From: Thalassolituus sp. UBA1087 | GTDB lineage: Bacteria; Pseudomonadota; Gammaproteobacteria; Pseudomonadales; Oceanobacteraceae | Assembly (NCBI GenBank): GCA_002314145.1 | Contig: DCCG01000044.1 | Location: forward strand, 1,610-65,609 | Direction: 5' to 3' | Length of the DNA: 64,000 nucleotides | Shown here: positions 34,501 to 41,868 of the stretch, in pieces | How the letters are laid out: every line of letters starts with the position of its first letter | Position numbering within the stretch: position 1 is the stretch's first letter | Position numbers and translations under genes: made by a program | The notes under the pieces: generated by a model | Told to the model about the DNA's origin: nothing | Database searches by the model: none | The model's input: the letters and a program-made list of their open reading frames with translations, nothing else

Positions 34501-36591
34501 ATGTCTTCCAGTAGGGATACCCTGCATCTGTTATTACTGACCGAAACCGAAAACGATGCAGAGAGCCTGGTCAGTCTGATGCGGAATTCCGGCAGCGCGA
34601 CCCGCGCACATCAGGTTACCTCCCTGGCAGACCTCAACGAACAGCTGCAGGACAAAACCTGGGACCTGATGATTACCCAGCCCAATGTGGGCGAAATCCC
34701 CTACGAAGAGCTGCTGAAACTCATCAAACGGCTGAACAAAGATCTGCCTCTTATCCTGCTCACTGAAGAACTCGATACCATGGTGATGGAGAGCGCCATC
34801 AAGCGTGGCGCCGCCGCCGTGGTACCGGAGGATGAAAGCAACCTGTTGCTACTGGTGATTCAGCGGGAATTGCGTCACCTGCAGACCCGCCGTGAATTAC
34901 GTACGCTGGAAGTGCACGTCCGTGACGCCGAAAAACGTTGTCAGAATCTGCTTGAGAGCTCCAAAGATGCCGTGGCCTATATCCACGACGGCATGCACGT
35001 TTATGCTAACCAGGCTTACCTGGATCTGTTTGGCTATGCCTCCACCGATGAGCTGGAAGGTATGCCGATCATGGATATGATCGATGCCTCTGCGCAGCAG
35101 GCTTTTAAAGCCTTCCTGAAATCCTACATCGCCGAAGGGCAAAGTCAGCAGCTGCGTACAACCGGTGTAAATGGTGACGGGAAGTCTTTCTCCATGAGCA
35201 TGAATTTCTCCGAAGCCACCTACGCTGACGAACGCTGCACTCAGGTTACCATTGGTTCTGACGCCGATAACGCAGAACTGGAAGCCAAGCTGAAAGAAAT
35301 CAGCAGCCGCGACCTGATGACCGGGCTGTACAACAAACCTTACTTCCGCGCTGCGCTGGAAAGTGCCGTCGATAAAGCAGTTCTGAAAGGTGCCCGTGGC
35401 GCCATTCTGTACGTTAATATTGATAACTTCGGTAAGCTGAAAAGCGATATTGGCATCAGCCACGCGGACACCGTGATCAGTGAAGTCGGCACGCTGCTGA
35501 AATCACAGACCACGGATAAAGATATTCTTGCCCGCGTGGGGGAAGATATTTTTGCCTGCCTGCGTATGGGCGTGGATGCGGAATCCGCGCTGCAGTTTGC
35601 CGAACAGATACGCGATAAAGTCGAACACCTGTTGATTGATATCGGCAACCGTACAGTCACCAGCACAGTATCTGTTGGCGTAGCGCTGATTACAGAAAAC
35701 AGCTCCCGTCCGGACGAAATCCTGCAGCAGTCTCATCATGCCTCTGATGATGTGCGCAAACAGGAAGGTCACGAACGTGGCAACGGCGTGGCTCTGTATC
35801 AGCCGAAAGAAACTGAAGACCATAAAGCCGGCGCTGAAAGTCTGGAATCGCTGCTGAAAGAAGCGATCAAGGGCAACAGTTTCCGCCTGCTGTTCCAGCC
35901 AATGATCAGCCTGAAAGGCGAAGACACCGAGCATTACGAAACTCTGCTGCGCCTGAATATGCCGGATGGCGAAGAGATGTCGGCCGGCGACTTTATGAAC
36001 AGTGTGGATATCAGTGACGACCTGAAACGCAAAATCGACCGTTGGGTTGTGCTGCATACCACCAAGTTACTGGGTGAACACAGAGCCAAAGGTCATAACA
36101 CCCGGGTGTTTATTAACCTCAGTGGCGCCTCTCTGATTGACGAAGCCCTGCCGGCCTGGATTGCGGTTGCCATTAATGCCGCCCGGTTACCGAAAGGCTC
36201 TGTGGTACTGCAGTTCAATGAAGAAGACGCGTCACAGATGCTGAAACAGGCACAGATATTCAGCAGTGCGCTGCGCGATAAAGCCATTCCGGCCGCGCTC
36301 AGCCGTTTTGGCTGTGCTCTCAACCCGATGCAGACGCTGCAACACCTGGCGGTTGATTACGTAAAATTCGACGGTTCCTTCACCAAAGAGCTGGGCTCGG
36401 GACAAAATGCTCTGAAAGAATTACTGAAAGAGCTGCACGAGGAAGAGAAGAAGACCATTATCCCGCTGGTCGAAAGCGCCACCTCCGTGGCTTCTCTCTG
36501 GCAACTGGGCGTGGACTTTATCCAGGGCTACTATGTGCAGCCGCCGCAGGCCGCCATGGCATTCAACTTCAGTGATGACGATGAAGTGTAA
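34501..36591 (+). CDS. fimX: FimX-like protein: degenerate REC-PAS-GGDEF-EAL
   Basis: The 696-residue cytoplasmic product has a receiver-like domain without a clear phospho-Asp (about 1-125), a PAS domain (about 140-260), a GGDEF domain in which the signature is GEDIF (347-351), and an EAL domain in which EAL is ETL (480-482), ELTES is QFNEED and DDFG is SRFG. Both enzyme sites are therefore broken, as in P. aeruginosa FimX, which binds c-di-GMP with its EAL domain and controls type IV pili. A GAGGTG precedes the ATG at 34501. Neighbours (PilZ-like gene and serB) match the Pseudomonas fimX locus. Confidence 0.88.
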   Translation: MSSSRDTLHLLLLTETENDAESLVSLMRNSGSATRAHQVTSLADLNEQLQDKTWDLMITQPNVGEIPYEELLKLIKRLNKDLPLILLTEELDTMVMESAIKRGAAAVVPEDESNLLLLVIQRELRHLQTRRELRTLEVHVRDAEKRCQNLLESSKDAVAYIHDGMHVYANQAYLDLFGYASTDELEGMPIMDMIDASAQQAFKAFLKSYIAEGQSQQLRTTGVNGDGKSFSMSMNFSEATYADERCTQVTIGSDADNAELEAKLKEISSRDLMTGLYNKPYFRAALESAVDKAVLKGARGAILYVNIDNFGKLKSDIGISHADTVISEVGTLLKSQTTDKDILARVGEDIFACLRMGVDAESALQFAEQIRDKVEHLLIDIGNRTVTSTVSVGVALITENSSRPDEILQQSHHASDDVRKQEGHERGNGVALYQPKETEDHKAGAESLESLLKEAIKGNSFRLLFQPMISLKGEDTEHYETLLRLNMPDGEEMSAGDFMNSVDISDDLKRKIDRWVVLHTTKLLGEHRAKGHNTRVFINLSGASLIDEALPAWIAVAINAARLPKGSVVLQFNEEDASQMLKQAQIFSSALRDKAIPAALSRFGCALNPMQTLQHLAVDYVKFDGSFTKELGSGQNALKELLKELHEEEKKTIIPLVESATSVASLWQLGVDFIQGYYVQPPQAAMAFNFSDDDEV

Positions 36592-36618
36592 GGTCCACAG
36601 ACATTATCTGATGACCTG

Positions 36619-36644
36619 AAAAAGCCCGCATTCGCGGGCTTTTT
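36619..36644. terminator. Bidirectional terminator between fimX and serB
   Basis: A 6 bp stem GCCCGC/GCGGGC with loop ATTC has five A before and five T after it. It sits between two convergent genes and can serve both. Confidence 0.9.
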
Positions 36645-36675
36645 AGTCTGCTGGCAGCTGGCTGATAAGCGGACT

Positions 36676-37893
36676 CTATTCGGCGATATCGCGGTCACTG
36701 TATCCCAGCAGATAAAGGATACCGTCCAGACCAAGGGTGGAAATCGCATTCTTGGCGTTTTCCCGCACCAGAGGTTTGGCGCGGAACGCAATGCCCAGAC
36801 CAGCGATACTCAGCATCGGCAGATCGTTGGCGCCGTCTCCCACCGCAATGGTCTGCTCCAGCCGGATCTCTTCTTTCTCCGCCAGCTGGCGCAGTAATTC
36901 CGCTTTACGCTGGCCATCCACTACCTGACCGGTCACGCGGCCGGTGACCACGCCGTCTTCCATTTCCAGCTCGTTGGCAAACACGTAATCAATCCCCAGC
37001 TTGTGCTGCAGATAACGGCCAAAATAATTAAAACCGCCCGATAGGATTGCGGTTTTGTACCCCAGAGCACGCAGATTACGGATCAGACGCTCGGCGCCTT
37101 CCGTCACAGGCAGCCGTTCTGCAATCCCCTGCAGTACATCGCCTTTCAGTCCTTTAAGCAACGCAACGCGCTGTTCAAAACTCTGTATAAAATCCAGCTC
37201 GCCCTGCATGGCGCGTTCGGTGATTTCTGCCACCTGGTCACCGACGCCGGCCGCCGCGGCCAGCTCATCAATCACTTCTGCTTCGATCAGGGTTGAATCC
37301 ATATCAAAGCACACCAGACGGCGGGTACGGCGGTAGACGTTGTCTTCCTGAAAGGCGATGTCCACCCCCAGTTCATTGGCCACTTCAAGGAAGCGGGCCC
37401 GCAGTTCAGTCTGATCCGCCTCGCCACGGACCGAAAACTCAACACAGGCGCGGGTGTTCGGGCGGGTATTACTATCGGCCAGAGACACCCGGCCGGAGAG
37501 CCGGTTGATCTGATCGATATTGAGACCATGCCCGGCCACAATAGCCGTGATGCGGGAGATCGCTTCCGCTTCAATCTGCCGCGACAACAGGGTAATAATG
37601 TGGCGGGGTTTCCCCTGCCCCTGTACCCATTGCTCATAACTTTCCGGCGTCACCGGTGTGAAACGTATCGACAGCCCCATTTCATGTGCCTTAAATAAGA
37701 CATCTTTTAACACCGGGGCAGATTCCGCGCGGGAAGGAATGGCAGCCAGAATGCCGAGCGACAGAGTGTCGTGAATCTCGGCCTGGCCAATATCGAGGAT
37801 GGTCACATCGTACTGCGCCAGGATGGCGCTGATACGTGAGGTTAACCCGGGCTTATCGGCCCCAGTCACGCGGATTAGAACCAGTTCAGTCAC
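36676..37893 (-). CDS. serB: Phosphoserine phosphatase with N-terminal ACT region
   Basis: SerB makes serine from phosphoserine. The 405-residue product has a long N-terminal region with ACT-type regulatory folds (about 1-185: VLIRVTGADKPGLTSRISAIL), then a HAD domain with DMDST at 197-201, LSGGFNYF and GDGANDLPML. The long form is typical of Pseudomonas. The start is GTG at 37893, with AGGA about 9 bases upstream. A 56-codon gene lies just upstream on the same strand. Confidence 0.95.
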   Translation of the reverse strand: MTELVLIRVTGADKPGLTSRISAILAQYDVTILDIGQAEIHDTLSLGILAAIPSRAESAPVLKDVLFKAHEMGLSIRFTPVTPESYEQWVQGQGKPRHIITLLSRQIEAEAISRITAIVAGHGLNIDQINRLSGRVSLADSNTRPNTRACVEFSVRGEADQTELRARFLEVANELGVDIAFQEDNVYRRTRRLVCFDMDSTLIEAEVIDELAAAAGVGDQVAEITERAMQGELDFIQSFEQRVALLKGLKGDVLQGIAERLPVTEGAERLIRNLRALGYKTAILSGGFNYFGRYLQHKLGIDYVFANELEMEDGVVTGRVTGQVVDGQRKAELLRQLAEKEEIRLEQTIAVGDGANDLPMLSIAGLGIAFRAKPLVRENAKNAISTLGLDGILYLLGYSDRDIAE

Positions 37894-37928
37894 GGATAGT
37901 TTCCTGCTTACAGATCCTGTTTGGCAAA

Positions 37929-38099
37929 TCAGAGTTTTTCAGCGTCTGCTTTAGCCGCTGAAACCACTGCACGCAGTTCTTCAATCAGGTCTACGGTTTC
38001 GTGTACAGATAAGGCACGGACACGGTCCAAACTCATCAGATACAGGCCTTTTTCCAGTTGTTGCAGCTTATCCTGCAGAGACTGTTTCACGTCGCTCAT
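37929..38099 (-). CDS. Hypothetical 56-residue coiled-coil protein upstream of serB
   Basis: This small frame reads MSDVKQSLQDKLQQLEKGLY and ends AAKADAEKL. It is highly charged, with heptad-like Leu spacing that suggests a helix or short coiled coil, and has no signal or membrane segment. It lies 35 bases upstream of serB on the same strand, so it is probably cotranscribed. It overlaps, on the other strand, the improbable N-terminal extension of the neighbouring pseudo-cyclase gene. The function is unknown. Confidence 0.65.
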   Translation of the reverse strand: MSDVKQSLQDKLQQLEKGLYLMSLDRVRALSVHETVDLIEELRAVVSAAKADAEKL

Positions 38100-38205
38100 G
38101 GTGAAATCCCCATCAATTATTCAGATTATTCGGCGGCAAAGGCTGCGCCATATTCCAAACCTGCCGCCAGACCAGTATTCTTCTGGCGTTACTGCAGGCG
38201 GCGCA

Positions 38206-38211
38206 TATAAT
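38206..38211 (+). promoter_or_regulatory. -10 hexamer upstream of pseudo-cyclase gene
   Basis: A perfect TATAAT lies 42 bases before the ATG at 38254, between the divergent 56-codon gene and the membrane protein. No good -35 is seen. Confidence 0.35.
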
Positions 38212-38253
38212 ACCATCAATACCGCGGAAATCTTCGATTGTTTGAGTAACAGC

Positions 38254-39603
38254 ATGCATACAGCCAGCCCGATTGGGCAAAAGTTGAATATAAGTCAAAT
38301 TTGCGGCCTGCTGATGGGCATACTGGTACTGGTGTGTGGCCTGATCATCAGTGGTCTGGGTTACTCACAACTGAAAGATCAGCAGGAAAACCAGCTGATG
38401 CAGAATGCCCGGCAACAGCTTCAGCATCTGGCTCTGACCATCGCCCCCAGCCTGCTGGCAGAAGACAGAATTTCCCTCACCCTCACGCTGTCTGAATGGC
38501 AGACCGGGCCGCAACTGACCAATATTCAGATCCTCAATACCAGCCAGCAGGTCATTGCGGAACAGGGAACCCCGCTGCGCGAAGGCCCGGAAATCAGCCA
38601 GCCGGTGACCCAGGATAATATGGCGGCCGGGCTCATCCGTGCCGATATCGACCTGTCATCGGCAGGCCGCACCGCGCGCCATTATCTGGCCATGGGTCTG
38701 ATTGCCAGTGGCCTGATGGCTCTGTTGGCCGCCCTGGTGGCCTACCAGCTGACCGAGCGTGTTACCGGTTACCTGCGCCAGCTGGAAGAAAGCCTTGGGC
38801 GCTGGGATGCCAACGATGATCCGCTGCAGCTTCCCCCGTCGCCGGCGGTCAGCGATCTGAAAAATATTCATCAGGCACTGAACCGTATTGCGGTGCGCGA
38901 AGAACATCAGAAAGCCATGGAACAGGCCCTTGGCCGTTTTGTGTCCGGCCACCCGTCTGCCCCCTCGTCACCACTGAGATACCATGAATGTGCGTTACTC
39001 TTTATTGAAATTCAGGATCTCGAAGTTCTGCAGCAACGGCTTTCCGCTGAAGAACTGACATCCGTTCTCAATCATTACCACCGTCTGCTGTCTCATGCTG
39101 CCAAACTCTATAATGGTAAAGTCGATCGCTATCACGGCTCCGGTATTGTCATGACCTTCGGCATCGCCAACCCGGTTACCACAGGTCATGAAGCCCTGCA
39201 CAGCCTTTATGCCGCGCAGTTATTCAGTGGTCTGGTCACGCATCTGCGGGAAACCGACAGTAACATGCTGCCGGTAGAATTCCGTATGGCTGCACACTGG
39301 GGCAATGTATTACTGGCACCGGTCACACAGGACGACCGTACTGAATGCAACATGATAGGCGATACCGTGCACTGGGCTTCTCACCTTGCCGATAACGGTG
39401 AAGAGCTGCGCTTACTGGCCAGCCAGACACTGCTCGATCACTTACCCGGCAATGATGATATTCAGTGGCAGGAAGGCCCGCTGATTTCGGATCTGCACGG
39501 CGGGGAACAGGCGTGCTACTGGTTGCAGGAACTGCCGGAAAAAAATCATCAGCTTATTCAGCGACAGATCCGTCACATTACAGCGATGACAGAACAGGTA
39601 TAA
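38254..39603 (+). CDS. Membrane protein with degenerate class III adenylate cyclase domain
   Basis: The 449-residue product has TM1 (about 14-35), a short periplasmic domain, TM2 (about 147-168), a HAMP-like linker and a class III nucleotide cyclase fold (about 245-400). The catalytic residues are gone: the first metal Asp is E252 (FIEIQ), the second is S296 (DRYHGSG for DxxxGDG), and the transition-state Asn and Arg are H373 and H377 (GDTVHWASHL). It is probably a sensor that no longer makes cAMP. The frame is open 111 codons upstream, but that part is antisense to the 56-codon gene and is rejected. Its partner is unknown. Confidence 0.8.
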   Translation: MHTASPIGQKLNISQICGLLMGILVLVCGLIISGLGYSQLKDQQENQLMQNARQQLQHLALTIAPSLLAEDRISLTLTLSEWQTGPQLTNIQILNTSQQVIAEQGTPLREGPEISQPVTQDNMAAGLIRADIDLSSAGRTARHYLAMGLIASGLMALLAALVAYQLTERVTGYLRQLEESLGRWDANDDPLQLPPSPAVSDLKNIHQALNRIAVREEHQKAMEQALGRFVSGHPSAPSSPLRYHECALLFIEIQDLEVLQQRLSAEELTSVLNHYHRLLSHAAKLYNGKVDRYHGSGIVMTFGIANPVTTGHEALHSLYAAQLFSGLVTHLRETDSNMLPVEFRMAAHWGNVLLAPVTQDDRTECNMIGDTVHWASHLADNGEELRLLASQTLLDHLPGNDDIQWQEGPLISDLHGGEQACYWLQELPEKNHQLIQRQIRHITAMTEQV

Positions 39604-39630
39604 CCCGGTCGGGCACCGCCACGATATTCA

Positions 39631-39636
39631 TATAAT
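39631..39636 (+). promoter_or_regulatory. -10 hexamer of the porin operon
   Basis: A perfect TATAAT lies 65 bases before the porin ATG and about 33 bases before a palindrome. The -35 hexamer is not clear. Confidence 0.4.
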
Positions 39637-39668
39637 AGTCATTTGAACTTCTGCAGTCCTTAACTAAG

Positions 39669-39685
39669 GTTAATTTGAAATTAAC
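39669..39685. promoter_or_regulatory. Perfect 17 bp palindrome before the porin gene
   Basis: GTTAATTT and AAATTAAC flank a single G. A further TTAAC at 39660 stands 21 bases from the TTAAC of the palindrome, so half-sites are spaced about two helical turns. This looks like an operator just upstream of the ribosome binding site, downstream of the likely transcription start. Confidence 0.5.
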
Positions 39686-39701
39686 AGCAGAGGTTACCAA
39701 C

Positions 39702-40814
39702 ATGGTTCTTCGCAAATCCGGACTTGCTGCAGCACTGACCCTGGTAATCAGCCCGTCCGCTTTTTCCAGTGATCTTCAGATCAATGGTTTTATGAACGTT
39801 ACCGCAGGCGTACTTTCCAACGAAGATATTTCCGCCGACGGCTACGATGACGGCGTTTCTTTTGACAACGGCACTCTGGTGGGCCTGCAGATGACTCAGC
39901 AGGTTAATGATTCCACCTCCGCCACCATGCAACTGATTTCGCGCGGCTCCGACAGTTATGAAACGGAAGCCGCCTGGGCCTACATCACCTATACCGCCAG
40001 CGACAGCACCGACATCCGCATGGGGCGTCTGCGTACGCCTTTCTTTTATTATTCCGATTTTCTTGAAGTCGGGTACGCCTACAACTGGATCACCCCACCT
40101 TCCATTGTTTATCGTCTGGGCGCCCTGTCATCGCTCAGCGGCGTTGATCTTACTCAGCGCTTTACCATGGGCAGCGTGGATGCCTCGGTGCAGCTTTATG
40201 GCGGACGTTTTTCATCCGATGTGGAATTACAGGGCGATGAATACGCCATCGAATTACGTCGCGCCATGGGGATAGTGCTGGCAATGTCGATGGGTGATTT
40301 TGGCGCCCGTGCCAGTTATCACCAGACCAATATCACCATGGATATTGATCCCGGCGGAACCCGCGCGCTGGACCAGCTGGCCGCCGGAGCCGCCCTCGCC
40401 GGCGTTGGTGATGAATTTATTCCCGATGAAGATAAATCGTCTTTCTACCAGGCATCAGTCAACTATGACAATGGCTCAACATCGGTGATTGCCGAGTGGA
40501 CCGCGCTGAAACACGACAGTGCCGTTCTCAATGATGACTCCGCCTATATGATCAGCGCTGCTCAGCGCATGGGTGATATCACCGGCCATCTGACGTACGC
40601 TGCCACCTCCGATAATCTGAAAAGCGGAATGGTCGGAACCGTACAGGAGAACGCCGAACTGAAAGAGTCTGCCATTATTCTCGGCGCACGTTTTGACTAT
40701 GATGCAGCCACTGCCTTCAAAATCGATATCCAGTACAACGATGAAGAAACCGTTGCCGGCGCCGATGGCGAAACTGGTGTGCTTTATACCCTTGGCATGA
40801 GCCTGGTCTTTTAA
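39702..40814 (+). CDS. Porin-like outer-membrane beta-barrel protein
   Basis: The product (370 residues) has a signal peptide (MVLRKSGLAAALTLVISPSA, cut near FSS), alternating beta-strand patterns throughout and a C-terminal Phe (LGMSLVF), as in outer-membrane porins. It contains DIRMGRLRTPFFYYSDFLEVGYAY-like stretches seen in porins of marine gammaproteobacteria. AGAGG precedes the ATG at 39702; a TTG nine codons earlier is less likely. It is followed 11 bases later by a small phosphate-binding-like protein, so the pair may take up an anion. The substrate is not known. Confidence 0.8.
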   Translation: MVLRKSGLAAALTLVISPSAFSSDLQINGFMNVTAGVLSNEDISADGYDDGVSFDNGTLVGLQMTQQVNDSTSATMQLISRGSDSYETEAAWAYITYTASDSTDIRMGRLRTPFFYYSDFLEVGYAYNWITPPSIVYRLGALSSLSGVDLTQRFTMGSVDASVQLYGGRFSSDVELQGDEYAIELRRAMGIVLAMSMGDFGARASYHQTNITMDIDPGGTRALDQLAAGAALAGVGDEFIPDEDKSSFYQASVNYDNGSTSVIAEWTALKHDSAVLNDDSAYMISAAQRMGDITGHLTYAATSDNLKSGMVGTVQENAELKESAIILGARFDYDAATAFKIDIQYNDEETVAGADGETGVLYTLGMSLVF

Positions 40815-40825
40815 GGAGATTTACG

Positions 40826-41254
40826 ATGAAAATATTTAAGTCAGTCTCCCGCCTTGCTTTGCTGACAAGCATCATATTCACTGCAACGGCCTATGCCGAA
40901 GTGGCTGTGATCGTCAGTGCAGCCAATGGCAACAGCGCACTGGATGGCAATACCATTTCCCGCATCTTTCTTGGCAAAACATCTAAGTTTCCGGATGGCA
41001 GCCAGGCCATACCGGTTGACCAGAATGAAGGCAGCGCCACACGCGATGCGTTTAATGATCAGGTCCTTGGTAAAAGTGCCAGTCAACTGAAAGCTTACTG
41101 GTCACGTCTGATTTTCACCGGAAAAGGCACTCCGCCCAAAGAGTCCGGCAATGATGCGGATATTAAAAACCTCGTCGCTCAGAATCCAAACCTGATTGGC
41201 TATGTGGATACTTCCGTGGTGGATGAGTCGGTGAAGGTAGTACACAAATTCTGA
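40826..41254 (+). CDS. Small periplasmic phosphate-binding-like protein (PstS superfamily)
   Basis: The 142-residue product has a signal peptide cut after AYA (about residue 24) and then a PBP-like segment: NGNSALDGNTISRIFLGKTSKFPDGSQAIPVDQ, with later YWSRLIFTGKGTPPK and a NPNLIGYVD ending. This is the short, single-domain form of the phosphate ABC-type binding protein superfamily. There is no permease gene nearby, so it may be a carrier or sensor for the porin upstream. A very strong AAGGAG lies 8 bases before the ATG. Confidence 0.8.
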   Translation: MKIFKSVSRLALLTSIIFTATAYAEVAVIVSAANGNSALDGNTISRIFLGKTSKFPDGSQAIPVDQNEGSATRDAFNDQVLGKSASQLKAYWSRLIFTGKGTPPKESGNDADIKNLVAQNPNLIGYVDTSVVDESVKVVHKF

Positions 41255-41270
41255 ACAGGGTTGAGATCAT

Positions 41271-41294
41271 AAAAAGGCGCCGAAGCGCCTTTTT
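41271..41294. terminator. Bidirectional terminator after the porin operon
   Basis: A 5 bp stem GGCGC/GCGCC with loop CGAA has five A before and five T after it. On the other strand it overlaps the stop codon of the DTW gene. Confidence 0.85.
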
Positions 41295-41868
41295 ATTTGC
41301 CGCCCTTATGACCATGCGATAACTGAATATCGACCAGGCGGTCGAGCACCGCTAATACCCGATCAAATTCGTCTCCGCCGCTCAGCCAGTTCAGAGCAGC
41401 CACACCGGCTTCAATTGTCGACAAACCGAATTCATGGGGCGACGTACGTATGGTGTAGCGGCTGGTCGTCTGCGGTTGCAGGCGGATAAAAGGCAGTTGC
41501 TGCAGCCACGGGTTCTGCAACATCAGCTTCCGGGTTTTACGCCAGGTACCATCAATAATCAGCAGCGCACGGATATCCCGTTTTTGTTGTTCCGTGACCG
41601 CCTGCCCTTCCCGTAACGGATAGAGTACAGCGACCTGTTCCACAGGCAGTGAGCCAAACACTTCACCATAATCATATTGATCCCCCTGCAACAACACGGA
41701 ATTCTGAATACTTAAATTCAGAAGAGGTGCCGTCGACAGCGGGTGTCTGGCTTCGGTTTTTTCCTGCCAGATAATCAGTTTTACCGGTGCGGCCATCTGG
41801 GTAATGGCCGCACACAGGCAAACCCGGAGCGGCCGTCCACAATGACTGCAGGACGGTCGCGGACTCAC
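41293..41868 (-). CDS. DTW-domain protein, probable tRNA acp3U aminocarboxypropyltransferase
   Basis: The 191-residue product has the family cysteines CSHCGRPLRVCLC, the central IDGTWRKTRK motif (DTW variant with Gly inserted before Thr-Trp) and SPHEFGLSTIEAG. Members such as E. coli TapT add the aminocarboxypropyl group of SAM to uridine in tRNA; which position is modified here cannot be told. The start is GTG at 41868, directly after the uvrA TAA, so it is coupled to uvrA. The stop overlaps the terminator hairpin. Confidence 0.85.
   Translation of the reverse strand: MSPRPSCSHCGRPLRVCLCAAITQMAAPVKLIIWQEKTEARHPLSTAPLLNLSIQNSVLLQGDQYDYGEVFGSLPVEQVAVLYPLREGQAVTEQQKRDIRALLIIDGTWRKTRKLMLQNPWLQQLPFIRLQPQTTSRYTIRTSPHEFGLSTIEAGVAALNWLSGGDEFDRVLAVLDRLVDIQLSHGHKGGK

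Noticed and set aside
37921..38253. 111-codon N-terminal extension of the pseudo-cyclase frame
   Set aside because: It lies antisense to the 56-codon gene, has a Ser/Arg/Cys-rich composition unlike a real protein, and the ATG at 38254 gives a proper membrane start.
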